Part shown: positions 25,092 to 37,247 of the stretch, piece by piece | How the letters are laid out: every line of letters starts with the position of its first letter | Numbering within the stretch: position 1 is the first letter of the stretch | The notes under the pieces: model-generated | What the model was told of the DNA's origin: nothing | Databases searched by the model: none | What the model saw: only the letters and a program-made list of their open reading frames with translations | From: Dichotomocladium elegans | Taxonomy: Eukaryota > Mucoromycota > Mucoromycetes > Mucorales > Lichtheimiaceae | DNA length: 64,000 bases | Reading direction: 5' to 3' | Assembly (NCBI GenBank): GCA_025716815.1 | Contig: JAIXMN010000026.1 | Location: 461,087-525,086, forward strand | Translations under genes and position numbers: made by a program

Positions 25092-25670
25092 TCATTTATA
25101 ATAGCCACAAAAAATCAAATTTTTTAAATGCTGATAAAATATTATTGAGGCAGTATTTCATAATTCTAATCTGATAACATTGTTCTCCTTGCGTTATAGA
25201 TTAAATCTATTGGACCAGAATTGTAGTATTGCCCTTTGTTAAAAAGTTATGGAGGTTCAAAAATCAGTATAAAGTGCTTGGAAGGGTGGGTTTTCAAGGA
25301 AATTGAAACACACTACGGAGTTTGTAACTCAATAGCGGAGATGAAATTGCCTTGCTTGGGCTCTGTATAAGTCGAGAGCAACCCGTTTAAATGCTTTTCC
25401 ATGACAACCGGAACATATATTACCCGTACAATGATTGTTCTACATATATCAGTTTCCTAACAGCAGTTTCCATAATATTTTAATGATACAACATGGTAAA
25501 AGCACTCTTTAAGAACCAATAGATGTATCTAAAAATATGGACGAAGGAATATAAACTACCTGAGGAGATATTAAGCTTATGCGGCTGACTGAAATAATAT
25601 GTGGAGATCTTGTCACAGGCCTGAAAAAAAATCTTCGTAGTTCCTTATCACTATCATATCATGGCACAGT
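25092..25670. other. Intergenic, AT-rich, nothing recognised
   Basis: No coding potential or repeat structure seen. Confidence 0.4.
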
Positions 25671-25753
25671 TGTGGTGTTTTAGTTGTTTTTTATGGTGGA
25701 CCGTTAGAATACGATGAGACTCGTGGATGTCTTTTATTCGAATGAAATCGGAA
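25671..25753 (-). repeat. Fragment of X-family LTR (inverted)
   Basis: Matches the inverted last 85 bp of the X LTR at 31853-32253, including CGATGAGACTCGTGGATG and TTATTCGAATGAAATCGGAA. Confidence 0.7.
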
Positions 25754-25983
25754 TTACAGTGACTAAATAAAGTGCACAAGTAAAGTTCAATTTTGGATTT
25801 ACGCTTTAATTACTCAATAGTGTGCAATGGAAAATGTATGTGTTTAATACTAAACAATCTTCAGCATCTAAGCTCTCAGAAAAATATATTTTTCTGCTTC
25901 TATGGCAAATAGGGCTAGAGATATTCAAAGTCAGATAAATTTTGTCATTTGTGCAGTTTTTTGAAGTACCTTTTTGCTAGCAA

Positions 25984-26160
25984 TTACCACTTAATCTCTC
26001 CACCTTTAGCCTTGAGAACAGCCTGGATTCGTTCTGGCATGGATGCAATGTGCTTAAGGCATAGTTCCTTGGTTACCTTCTTGTACCAGACATCCCGCAC
26101 ACGCTCCCAGAGCTCAAGCATACCCTTTGGTGCTGCAGTGGATGGCGTAAACAGACGATA
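25984..26160 (-). pseudogene. Tc1/mariner transposase C-terminal remnant
   Basis: Minus-strand reading gives MLELWERVRDVWYKK, then SMPERIQAVLKAKGGEIKW and a stop, the conserved C-terminus of Tc1 transposases. The catalytic part is missing; the sequence to the right up to 26398 is not recognisable. Confidence 0.7.
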
Positions 26161-26398
26161 ATAAGTCGTGAGACTCGAAGGTAGTGAACTTTATCAGAGA
26201 AAAGAACAACGATTCGTAATACGAGTGTACGTCTGTATAAACCAAACTGCCAGTGGAGTGGCCCTCACTACTAAAATTATTCTACTTTTGATATCGCGAC
26301 ACAAATCACTCAGGACACGACATCACCCTCCTCCAGGCTCTTAGCCGGTTTCAAGTGGACGGCACGCTTGCAGAGAGCCTGAGTGGGTCTCGTTAGAT
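26161..26398. other. Short unassigned segment
   Basis: Probably decayed transposon DNA; nothing recognised. Confidence 0.3.
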
Positions 26399-26740
26399 TT
26401 AATTATGGTGGCGCTTGCCATCGTTTGTTTGACTACGAGTAATTCGACCGTTTTGGGCATTGTCAGTCTTACGTTTCTTGTTTAGTGGAGGTGGATTCTG
26501 GCCGATGCGACGCCAGTAAGAGCTTATGGTAATGGTATCATCAAACGAAGATGGTGGCTCCCAGGAATCATGGGATGCCGAATACCCCTTCCATCTTACT
26601 TTATACAAATATCCATTTTTGTTTACTTTGTGAGCTACAATACGATCCACGACGAAGCGCTCTCTGGAATTTTCTTCAGTTTGCAAAACTAGTTTCAGTT
26701 CAGAAGGTGTGTAAGCTCTGCGCTCTAAGTCATTTTGCAT
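26399..26740 (-). pseudogene. Chromodomain tail of a lost Gypsy integrase
   Basis: 113 codons on the minus strand include a chromodomain (VDRIVAHKVNKNGYLYKVRWKGY, then DSWEPPSSF and ISSYWRRIG) followed by a basic tail. It matches the C-terminal end of chromoviral integrases; the rest of the element is absent, and element A begins 17 bp to its right. Confidence 0.7.
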
Positions 26741-26757
26741 GTCCCTTAATTCATAAG

Positions 26758-27140
26758 TGTCGTATCCACGACTATTTTCTTACCTAACAGCAGTGTCCCT
26801 GGATTATACGGGACATCAACACTTTGTTTCACTCTTCGAGCGCCGTTATCATAATTACTCTCGCGCTATCCGGATTCATAATTTATATCCCGGACCTGTC
26901 TCAGGACGCAGTTATAATCACAAGGGTAAATGATGAACTTCTTTATCAACCTTTTAACTGGTCCACCGTCCCGGGAGACCGCCTAGATGATTATCCACAC
27001 CCAGCCTCCAGAGTGACCGTTTTGATAAGCACTTCTTATAAATAGGCCCATTGTTGGCACTTAATAAAAAACAATCCTTTTGCGAGTCTCACAGAATCAT
27101 ATTCTGTCTCTTTTTATTCTTAAAACCCCTTGATTCCACA
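26758..27140 (+). repeat. 5' LTR of element A
   Basis: 383 bp, TGTCGTATCCACGAC to GATTCCACA, with TATAAATAG and AATAAA. Same family as the solo LTR at 24701-25086. Confidence 0.85.
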
Positions 27141-27179
27141 TTTTTTTCTGTGAATTCTCACTTACCTTTTATTTGCATC

Positions 27180-28886
27180 ATGTCCTACAATCATCCCTCC
27201 ATTTCTCCTCTCTCTGGTGCTATTCAGAGCCCCCATGAAGACCACAGCCAGGGTGTCGGCGCCACACATGGTCCAGGATCTCCAGCACACTCAGCAATCG
27301 ACGCCATCATTGGAGATGCCATGTCAGCTGCCGGCATCTCACCAACTGCACGTTCGGAAAAGGCAATTCAAATGTTGAACGACCGTGCTGCTGCTATTGC
27401 AGAACAGTTGGCCCTGGGCGTGATGCCTGAAGAGCGTCAGGCGATCCATGCCGAGTACGAGGCCGTCATCTGCGACCTCCAGTTGCTAAACTCGGCGCGT
27501 ACGTCTTGGTCAGGTGGCTGCCATGGGAGTCAAGCCACGCAAGTCCGTGTTCCCTCCGACTTACCTGCTTTGCAGTGGGCAGATAACGTGCATGCCACGA
27601 ACAATACTGTTTTTGGCACAGTCGAGGAATGTTTAGACTCTTTTGAAGACGTTGTTGCCTCATGGCAATACGACACCGACGAAGTTTGGCCGCTGTTTGT
27701 CCCAAGAATGCTCTCCCCGGAACAACGTTATTGGTTTGGTGCCAACCTCAAGCCTTACCCCCATTTGCCATGGTCCAAGGTGTGGGCCATCATCATTGCT
27801 CGTTACGGCGTCCAGGACACTGAGCGCAAGGTTCAGAAGCTCAGGGAGCTTCTACGCATGCGCATGGCACGCAACGAATCGGTGGAGACGTTTACCGACT
27901 GCTTCAACAAGGTGCGACGAGAGGCTGGTCTACCCAATGATGTCACCACCACCACCATCTTTGTCGAGGCATTGCTGCCTTAACTGGCAAAGCACGTCGC
28001 CATAGGACAGGTCAACGTTCCGGTCGAAATGCGCTCGACCATCGAACAGGCGGCTGCCATGGCACGCAGTCTATATTCCAGTGTGGTGCTGTCGGCGCAC
28101 AGCAAGGAGGCGGCTGCGCATGATGCCAACCACACTTTCCGTGCCAAGTCCCCTGGGTCTGTTGCTGCTGCTGGTGTGAAATCCAAGCCCAAGGCTGCCG
28201 TCAAGTTCTGCCGGGTCCATGGAAAAGGGCGTCATGGTACTGATGAATGTCGTCAACTTGCGTCGGGTATTGTGCCTCGCTCACAAGGCAACCGAGTGGC
28301 GAAGCCAGTAGTGGTGTCAACTGCAACAACGACTGCAGCATCTGTCGTGTCAACAGGAAAAGGCGACAAGAATTGTTTCCGCTGTGGTGAGCCCGGTTGG
28401 ACGCGCAGTCACAAGTGCCGCGTCAACCACTTGTCAATACGCTCAGCCACATTGGCAATGTCCGCTCCTGCTTCCGCTCCTGCCTCTGTTTCTCGTGTCC
28501 CCGCTACCGCTTCTGGAAGCATAGTGGCTGTTCCAGTGGGTGCAATTCCCGCTGCTGTTCCAGTTGGCCTTGCGCCTGCTGCTGTCCCTATGGAGACTGA
28601 TATCTCCATGGCTGACGTGTCTGCGTCGTTGAACCAGGCATGTGCTGACTGTAAGTCATTATCTGCTTTGCAACAGTACTCTCTCCAGAGGACTAACATG
28701 TATTACGTACCTATCACTTTACAGGAGACTGATTTATGGGCCTTTGTGGACTCTGGTGCCACCTTCAGCGCCATCTCTCCTTCGCTGGCTGCACAGCTGG
28801 GCATCCAAGTTTCCACTGTTTCTGGAACGATCGGATTAGCTCACCCTGGTCATAGCATTAATAGAATTGGTACCACGTCTGCAATA
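27180..28886 (+). pseudogene. Element A gag and protease
   Basis: The frame opens at the ATG at 27180 (MSYNHPSISPLSG) and stays in register to about 28886, except for one in-frame TAA at 27981-27983. Gag core includes LPALQWADNV, ALLP, and a CCHC-like knuckle (CFRCGEPGWTRSHKCRV). The aspartic protease motif LWAFVDSGATFSAIS and IGLAHPGHSINRIG follow. The frame is lost in an unrelated sequence at 28887. Confidence 0.8.
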
Positions 28887-29184
28887 AAAGTGTCGCGGAT
28901 ACAGGGCAGACAGACAAGAAAGTGTAGCGCAGGAACAAGACAGGAAAACAGAAGGCAGGCACAGACCGAGAATAGGTTGGCAGTGATAGTGCTGGCAATG
29001 GAGTAGAGGGAAAGATCAGGAACTACTCTAGAGAACAATACTATACTACTAACCAGAATTGTGCCTGACAGAAAAGAATCAAGACAAGACAGGACAAGAG
29101 ATGGAGGACAAGACAAGAACTACACTACGGGGGGTGGGTGTTAGGTACTCCCAATCACACAGCATGCACCAATTCGAATAGCTA
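28887..29184. other. Unidentified segment between protease and pogo
   Basis: Purine-rich, non-coding. A GGGGGGTGGG tract just before TGTTAGGTACTCC at about 29138 looks like a polypurine tract followed by an LTR start, so it may be the 3' end of yet another LTR element. It occupies the place of the missing reverse transcriptase. Confidence 0.35.
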
Positions 29185-29206
29185 CAGTGGGACCCCGCTT
29201 TTTGCA
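29185..29206 (+). repeat. pogo left terminal inverted repeat
   Basis: CAGTGGGACCCCGCTTTTTG and two more bases, inverted at 31463-31484 with one C-to-T difference. Confidence 0.9.
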
Positions 29207-29423
29207 GTAGCGGATTTTCTGAAGAAAAGCTGCAAAAAGCGGGGTCTGCAATTTATCGGGGACGTTACACGAAAGGAACAATTTATAGCCGAATAGTGTA
29301 CTGATGTTCTGATATAGCAATTGAAGAAAATGCAGCCAATAATATGAGAGCGGTACCATTGAGACACATAAAAGTCATGTACCTTGACAATTCTGTCATT
29401 TAATTCCTTCTATCTTCTTTCAA

Positions 29424-31264
29424 ATGCCACCGAAAGTTAAAGCTGATTATCAGAAACTCTCAGACGAGCAGCGAAACGCCATTGTTGATCATTATCTTGA
29501 AAAAGAGAAGAGGAATCAAAAGATGAGCTATTCTGCGCTCCTCGAATGGAGCAAAGTCAACCTCAATCTCCAGGAGACGCCCAACGCAACAACTGTTGCT
29601 CGGTGGATTGCCAAGAGAAAGCACGACGATGAACTAGGGTTGACTGATTCCAGGAGCAGTAAACGCTATTCTCGTGCAAAATATCCAGTATGTTACATGC
29701 GGCAAATTGCCAAGGTCACAATTCAGAACTAATAAATATTGTGAGGGTTTAGCTTCTTGAGCAAGCACTTTATATGTGGATTGAGCAGCGCCACTGCGAA
29801 CGCATTCCAATTAACTGGAAAGTAATTGAGTTAGCTGCCCATAAGATGGCTCCAAATTTGGGTATCCCAACTGGATCCCTGAGCTTCTCAAATGGATGGA
29901 AGCATTGCTTTCAAAAGCGGTATAACCTGGTGAGCCACAGGATCCATGGCGAAGAAAGCTCCGCAGACTTCGAGCTGGCCAATGCCAAGCTCCCAGAGTT
30001 GCAAGCAAAGACCAGCAAGTACAAAACCTCCGACATATACAACATGGATGAAACTGCTTGCTTTTATGCCAGCGCTCCAGTAACAACAATTGCGTCCAGC
30101 GGCTTTAAAGGAACCAAACAGGACAAATCACGTCTGACTGTGGTCCTTACGGTTAATGCTGATGGTTCTGACTTGCGTGAGCCAATGTTTATTGGGAAGT
30201 CTAAAAGACCTACTTGCTTTAAGGATGTAAGTTAATTCCTTAATCTTAGATATATTAGATGAAAACGGTTGCTTATACCATTTGCTGTAATAGGCACAGA
30301 AGAGAAATGTAAGCATCGCGAATTATTACGCGAATGCTAATGCATGGATGACGCGGACGTTGTTCAAGGCTTATCTGCGAAGATTGGATAATGCAATGAA
30401 GGTGCAGGATCGTCATATCCTGCTGCTACTTGATAACTTCTTGGGACATTTCCTTGAGGAATCTGATTACAAGCCAACAAACGTTGAGCTTCTTTACCTG
30501 CCACCTAATACAACATCACTGGTGCAACCACTTGATGCAGGAATCATCAGAAGTTTCAAAGTGCATTTCAAGTAGGTTGATCTCTTTATCAAAGTAAATA
30601 ATTCAAGAGCTATAACTCACCATTGATATGTATGTATAGGAATTTCCAATATGAACATGCATACAATGTAATTTCTAGACGGGAACAGCAAGGCTCCCGC
30701 CCATATATTAACGATGGCAACACGTTCCGCGTCGATGTGCTGCAAGGAATCAAATGGGCACAAGCTGCATGGCGCAAAGTAACACCTACTACCATTGCAA
30801 ATTGCTTTGCTAAAACCAAAGTAATTGCTATGGTTGGGATAGGCTCTGATGTGATTGATGCAGCTGAGCAAACGTCGCTCAGTCAAATCAATATGCACTT
30901 AGCCATGATCTATGGCAAAGATGCATCACAAGATATAACCTTTGATGCCGATCCAGAAGTTGAGGCAGCAGCCGTCCACCCAACTCTAACTGATGACGAG
31001 ATTGTGAGCGCCGTTCTTGATGAAGACATCGAAGCAACCGATAATAGCACTACAGCTACCAACAATGGCCCCACCTCTGACAATACAAGCCTCATTAGAG
31101 AATATATGCTTCCAGAAAAAATTTCAAAAATCGAAGAGGTCATTGGATTTCTAGATGAGTTAGACCATGGCAAGCTCAAGGATGATCTCCGAAAAGTCCG
31201 GGACCAATATCGCAGAGAATCCCAGACAAAACAATCTTTGCTGACTTCTTATTTTCAACAATAA
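29424..31264 (+). CDS. pogo/Tigger-type transposase (CENP-B HTH + DDE_1)
   Basis: Four exons: 29424-29687, 29753-30226, 30294-30571, 30640-31264; phases close to 546 aa with no stop. N-terminal helix-turn-helix (YQKLSDEQRNAIVDHYL, then TVARWIAKR) and a CENP-B-type second DNA-binding domain (LLEQALYMWIEQR to GWKHCFQKRYNLVSHRIHGE). The catalytic DDD triad is complete: YNMDETACF, LLLDNFLGH and LVQPLDAGIIRSFK. The tail is acidic. It cuts and pastes the element at TA sites. The open frame, near-perfect ends and TA duplication suggest recent insertion and possibly activity. Confidence 0.9.
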
Positions 31265-31462
31265 ATGTGATATACATAGTTAACTGAGATCATAAGTTCG
31301 AATCCCGGCCTCCTTAGCATGTGCCACCTTAAGCGGGAAATTGCAGGGAGTGCTTTTTAGTCTGCAAACTGCAAAACTCGGGGATGCTGCAATTTTCTTA
31401 AGTGAAAAGCAGATCTCCTCCAGGCTTTGCTGCAAAAAGCGGGGATCTGCAAAAAGCGGGGC

Positions 31463-31484
31463 TGCAAAAAACGGGGTCCCACTG
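31463..31484 (-). repeat. pogo right terminal inverted repeat
   Basis: Reads CTGCAAAAAACGGGGTCCC plus ACTG into the flanking TA. Confidence 0.9.
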
Positions 31485-31486
31485 TA

Positions 31487-31852
31487 CAGTCAGACAACGG
31501 TACAGAGTTTGTAAACGAATTAGTACGCCTTGTGGTGGAACATTCCGGAATTGACCATCGTCTTGTCACACCCTATAATCCGCGTGCCAATGGTTTGGCT
31601 GAGCGTTGGGTACAAACGGCTAAAGCAACAGTCATCAAGAGGTTAGAAGGGAAAACAGAGGATTGGGATATGTATCTTCCCAGTGCACAATTAGCTATCA
31701 ACAGCAAACACACATCGCTGCACGACTCTCGTCCTTTCTCTCTCATGTTCGCTCGACAGCCTAATCTCTGGCAGGACTACTCAAGCGTCGAAGTCGCCGA
31801 TATCAACGATGCGACACGAGCTGCAGACACCCGTGAACATTACATGAACGAG
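31487..31852 (+). pseudogene. Element A integrase, part 1
   Basis: Begins within the second catalytic block (QSDNGTEFVNELV), continues through PYNPRANGLAERWVQT with the catalytic Glu, and is cut at NE by the solo LTR with target ACGAG. The first integrase third is missing left of pogo. Confidence 0.85.
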
Positions 31853-32253
31853 TGTCGCATAGGTGATTACGGATTGAAGGATCCATGACGCCGCGTTATA
31901 ACCAGATCCATTTCCACAGTCTTTTTCCCTCTATTTTTCTCCCACTGGGTTTTTATGAGGTTTTACCGACGTGAGGATGGTCTGAAAGGAACAAGGACAT
32001 ATAACGTATGATAGAGGTCATCGATACACACACAAGCACCTTATCTGTAATAGTGCTACCATCTCCGAGTACCCGTGTAAGACGGAGTAGCCAGTTGACC
32101 TAATTAGGACCTCTGCCATAAATCATATAAATAGTAGATAAATGTGTAGCGATGGAGGATCTTAGTTCCGATTTCATTCGAATAAAAGACATCCACGAGT
32201 CTCATCGTATTCTAACTGTCCAACTAAAAAAAAAAAACAACTAAAACACCACA
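31853..32253 (+). repeat. Solo LTR, family X
   Basis: 401 bp, TGTCGCATAGGTGATT to AACACCACA, with exact 5-bp duplication ACGAG (31848-31852 and 32254-32258). TATAAATAG at about 32126 and AATAAAAG at about 32180 show plus orientation. The same family sits at 53601-54055 with its own duplication. Confidence 0.93.
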
Positions 32254-32258
32254 ACGAG

Positions 32259-32573
32259 GTCGTCATTCCAGCTATCTCTGAACGTGTCAAAGCTCTTCAC
32301 GAGGCCCAGCAAGGGAAATTCAACAGCAAACATCGCATCTTAAGCAAATTCCCTGTTGGTAGCAAGGTCATGATCCTAAATGTCAACAGGAAGAAAAAGA
32401 CCGATCCTCGTTACGAAGGTCCATTTACAGTGCATGGTCGTCGCAGACATGGTGGACCCTACACTTTAACTGATGAAACGGGTTCCTTGCTTTCACGCGA
32501 CATTCCACCTTCCCACATTAAGCTGATCTCACAAGACAGCATTGCTTCGGGCGATGACTTTTACGAGACTCAG
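32259..32573 (+). pseudogene. Element A integrase, part 2
   Basis: Resumes in frame after the solo LTR (VVIPAISERVKALHEAQ), with the GPY/F-type module (KTDPRYEGPFTV, IPPSHIKLISQD), and is cut at ETQ by element B with target CTCAG. Confidence 0.85.
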
Positions 32574-32890
32574 TGTAACAGTACAGGCACTGTTGTGCGA
32601 GTACTTACAAAGAGCGTCTGATATACAGCGTGGAGGAAGCGCGAACGCGACGAGAAGAACGATGATTATAATAATACAACGTGGGGATGCCCGACGTCAC
32701 AGGGCATCCTTGTTTATATAGTAAACAGTAGCGGGGTAATTACAGTGGTATACATATATGATCGTCGTACAGAGAAAGTGAGTGTGGTACATAATGTCGT
32801 CGCCGGAGATGCGGTCTTGATCGTGATCGTTATCCTTGTAGTATCTTGGTCGTCGGTCAAGAGTGACCCGTCACTGTAGCTACTGCTACA
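32574..32890 (-). repeat. 3' LTR of element B
   Basis: 317 bp, TGTAACAG to TGCTACA on the plus strand. The purine tract of the element (GGGGGGAGAA on the minus strand) lies directly at 32891-32900. Confidence 0.93.
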
Positions 32891-33653
32891 TTCTCCCCCC
32901 TCTAAACCAAGTCCACCTCTGGACTGGAACAAACCTGAGGAAACGTCGGGAGAAATCGTCGTCGTCAATATAATGCGTCTATTGACCTGCGTGTTCTATA
33001 ATTTGTGAGACAGAGATGACACGAGTTAACCACTTCGTCGTCGTCGTCATCCTAACGTCGTCCATCACAATCGTCGTCGTGATCCACATGAACTATGGAT
33101 GGCATCTGCTTGCGCGCAGCCAGAGGACAGTCTGGTCTGGTTGTAAAATACGTATGCTAGAGAGCAGTGACGGGCGTTGTCGTGCGTGCGTTAACCCTAT
33201 GACTCTTCGACCTTAACACCCCTATTAATCGTCGGGTAGCCTAAGGCTGTTAGCATTCGTCGTTAAGGCGGTCATATAATGGGTGTATCCATTCCTCCCC
33301 CCTCGAAAAAAAGGCGTCTCGAGACAGAGGCGGTAAGATCAAAATACTGCAAGTAGCGCAAGCGTAACAGATGAAGAACATACTGCCAAGTATCAGATCC
33401 GAAAATCACCACAACGCATATACTGCCTAAGCGTAACAAGGAAGTGGTAATCCCATCACATCAACAGGGCGTAACAGACTCCAAACATACTGCAAGCGGA
33501 AACAAGCGTAACGTCAACCCGACAGGAGAATTGGAAACTAGACAGGGTTCGTCGTGGCAAGAAGGCTGAAGGACACGAAGCCTAAATGCGGAATGCTGTA
33601 TAAACAGCCGTGCAAAGCGTCCCAATCAAGATTGGCGAGCGTCAACCAAACGG
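32891..33653 (-). other. Long non-coding 3' region of element B
   Basis: About 760 bp between the integrase stop and the 3' LTR; counterpart of 48412-49176 in C, with repeated GTTACGC and CAGTAT words and many GACG words on the minus strand. No ORF. Confidence 0.8.
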
Positions 33654-36600
33654 TTACTTGCCTAAACGGCGTGAGCGGCGAGTCGGTGAAACAACATCCA
33701 CTATAGACTTTTGCTCATGGAAACGTCGGAGAGACTCCTTAGCATTGGTCAGATTTGACGCAGGTTCCCAGGTGGCTTCGTGACGTGGATACCCCTTCCA
33801 AAGAACAAGGTATTGGGTTTTGCCGCGTCGGGTGCATGCGTCCAAAATCTCGTCGACCTCATATTCGTTCGTTCGTGTAATGACTGCTGGAGGTCTGTCC
33901 GGCCGTCGCTCTTCATCGTCAGGTTCATTATAAACCTTCAGAGCACTGATATGAAAAACGTCATGAGCCGTCATCGTCTAGGGAGTGCAAGACGATATGC
34001 TACAGGTCCAATGCGTTCCAGGATCTTGTAAGGGCCTGCCCATCGTGGCAGTAACTTCTTCGTCGGGGAAGAGGAGTATATGTCGGGATTGATATTCGTC
34101 GTTCTAACAAGAACTTGCATACCCACTTCCAATTCCACTTCACAGCGTCTGGCATTAGCATACTTAGCTTGTCGTTCTGCCGCAGCGTCGAGCTGTAAAA
34201 GCACCTCTTTGCAGATGGAGTCAAGTTTGCTAGCCAATTCGTCGGCCGAAGCCACGTCTGATGGAGTACCAGGCGTCAGAGCAGGAGAGACATTCCGTCC
34301 CAAGTCAGCGAAGAAAGGCGTGATGCCAATCGAGGCGTGCTTGGTGTCGTTATACGTATGCTCTAGAATTGGTAACCATCGATCCCAGTCACGTTGGTCA
34401 TAAGCGATGTAATTGCGCAGCATGTCTTCGAGCGTCCGATTCGTGCGTTCCGTCTGTCCGTCGCTTTGAGGATGGAAAGCCGTCGATAAATTGCGTTTGA
34501 TGCCAAGCATCTTCGTGAGAGCGGCCCAGAATCGAGAGGTAAAACGTACGTCACGATCACTTACAAGATCGTCGGGTAGACCATGCTGGCGATAAATCTC
34601 TCGAAAGAACAGATCAGCAAAATCCTCAGCAGTATCCGTCGTCTTGCATGGAGCAAAGTGGGCACGCTTGGAGAAGCGATCCACAAATACTGCGATAGCG
34701 TCGAAATTGCGTTTCGTCTTGGGCAAATGCGTAATAAAGTCCATGGAGACTGATGCCCAACGTCCCTGAGCCCGTTGCAATGGTTGCAAGAGGCCTGCAG
34801 GCTTAGAGTTCGTCGGTTTCACCCTTTGACACATGTCGCACGTGGATATATATCGTCGGACAGTTTTGCTCATATGAGGCCAGTAGTAAATGCGTCCTAC
34901 GCGCTCGAGCGTTGCGTCGATCCCCCTATGCCCTGCTACTGGTGCATCATGTGCGTCATGCAATATACGATTTAGCAGCGTCGGCATGCGAGGGACACAG
35001 ATTCGTCGTCGTCCATCCACAACTCGATATAATATGCCGTCCTCCATCGAGTATTCACTGTCAACCTCCTCCCCGGTTCGTAACTTGGCAATAACGTCGG
35101 TCCACAGTGCGTCCTTACAATAATATTTGATAAGATCGTGGCCAAGCGTCTCCCCCGGACCACAAGAGCCATATGATGTATCGCCATGTGGGCGTCGGCA
35201 TGCGTCGGCTCATCCGGAGGCCACTTAGAGAGAGCGTCAGCGGCCGCGTTCTTTTCGCGAGGAATATGATAAACATCGAACTGGTAAGACATGAATTTTT
35301 CCAGCCATCGTGCCTGTCGGGAAGAGAGATTCGTGTTTGTGTGAAGAGTGGAGATAGCGCGGTTGTCCGTGAAGAGCGTAAAGCGACGCCCGTCCAAATG
35401 ATGGCGCCATTCACTAAGACAAAAAATAACCACAAGCAACTCGAGTTCGTGTACGGGATAATTCCGTTCTGCACCTTTCAAAGTCCGAGATGCAAAAGCG
35501 ACAGGGTGCAAAAGACCATCGTCCTGTTCCTGGGAGAGAATGCCACCAATAGCGACCATAGTCGATGCGTCGGTGTGCACGTAAAAGCGTCGAGAGGGAT
35601 CAGGAAGTGCAAGAACAGGGGCAGAGGTAAGCCGTCGCTTTAGTTCGTCAAAAGCCGTCTGTTGCGCGTCACCCCACGTCCAAGGAACATCCTTACGAAG
35701 GAGTTCGTTGAGGGGCACAGTAACCTCTGCGTACTGGTGCACAAAGCGTCGATAATAGTTACAAAATCCGAGAAACGTCTGGAGGTCACCCACACTTTTG
35801 GGCGCCGTCCACTTCGTGACCGCGTCGAGCTTTCTAGGCTCACACCATACACCGTCAGCCCCTACCTCATGTCCAAGGAACTCAAGTCGAGACATCCCGA
35901 AAGCACACTTAGACCATTTGGCGTAGAGCTTGTGTTGACGTAGTCGTCCCAAAACCTTATTCAGGTGTTTGGCGTGATCCTCAGGCGTCTTACTGTAGAT
36001 GAGAATATCATCCAAGTAAACAATAACGCACTCGTCGAGGAGGTCGTGAAAAACGTTGTTGAGAGCCCGCATAAACGTCGAGGGAGCCGAAGCTAGACCC
36101 ATTGGCATAACCGTAAAAGCGTAGAGTCCATATCTCGTCAGGAAACTGGTTTTTGGGACATCGTCTTCCTTGACTCGTATTTGGTAATAGCCAGAACGAA
36201 GGTCCATCTTCGAGAACACTCTGGCACCACGGAGCTGCTCCATGAGATCGTCGGTGCGAGGTAATGGGTATCAGTCCTTTATAGTAACGCGATTCAAAGC
36301 TCGATAATCCACTACCATTCGTAGGGTACCATCCTTCTTGCCCACAAACAGAACCGGTGCACCATAAGGCGCACTGGACGGTTTAATCCACCCCTTTGCC
36401 AATAAATCGTCGAGCGTCCGTTTCAGCTCTGCCAACTCACGTGTGGATAAGCGATATAAACGTTGAGCTGGTGGTCGTGCGTCTGGCTCTAGAGGGATGG
36501 TGTGTTCAACGTCGCGTTCAGGTGGCAGCCCAGTAGGAAGATCGTCGGGAATACGTCAGCATAGTCCTTGAGAAGTTTGTCTAACCCTGGTACGAAAACC

Positions 36601-37247
36601 TTGGTTCCGTCAGACTCTAACTTCTCCGTAAAGAGGACCACAAAGCTTTCCCCGTCAGGCGCGTCGATGAGCTGATTCCCTTCATGCCGGGATGCATAAT
36701 TGATCTCGACTTGGATTGGAACGTCGGAAGGGCTCATCTTGTTCGTCCGCCAGTCAATATTGGGGTTCTCGTCGTAAAGCCAGCTTTTTCCCAAAAGAAC
36801 GTCATGGGAGTTACTGACAATACCTGTATATAATCGTACTGAGGAATTGAAATCGTCCATTACGATAGTAGCGTCAATGTATGCCAGCGAGTTACCAATG
36901 CTGCCATTGGCAAACGTCACTGAAGACATTCGTTCGTCGTTGACCAATTCGTCGCTCAATTGGAAACGGTTCAGGAAAGAGCTGGTCACAAAATCGTGCG
37001 TAGCGCCACTGTCAATTAAAATCCGGGCTGGGTACCCATTGACCAGCCCATCACGTCGGATCAAAACATGGCGGTTAGTGAAAGTATCGTCGTCGCATAC
37101 GTCCGTAATCGAAAAGGCAAAACGTGAAAGAGCATTATAAGGAACGTCTAATGCGTCTTTATTATCCCCACTCGCGGGGGGCGACAAAAGAGGAGAACCA
37201 GCAGAGTTGGTGCCTCTACTGGCGGATCTAGTTTTTTTCCACCGCAT
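33654..37247 (-). pseudogene. Element B pol (protease-RT-RNase H-integrase-chromodomain), defective
   Basis: The minus strand holds the protease (ILIDSGATHDFVTSSFL), RT with YLDD, RNase H (FYVHTDAS, FTLFTDNRAIS) and integrase with HHCC, MDFI, SDRDVRF, ERTNR plus a chromodomain, in C-like order. Compared with C there is a lost T after DYADVF (about 36550), a CGA-to-TGA change in KDRYPL (36271-36273), and a lost G before the integrase tail (about 33985). The RNase H/integrase frame change at the C5 run 35152-35156 is shared with C. The MRWKKTRSAS start overlaps the gag stop. Confidence 0.85.

Larger units (their letters stand above)
29185..31484 (+). mobile_element. Intact pogo-type DNA transposon
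   Basis: 2,300 bp, flanked by TA on both sides (29183-29184 and 31485-31486). Terminal inverted repeats begin CAGTGGGACCCCG, 22 bp with one mismatch. The subterminal motif CCCCGCTTTTTGCAG recurs, once inverted on the left and repeatedly on the right; these are likely transposase binding sites. A complete four-exon transposase gene lies inside. Confidence 0.92.
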
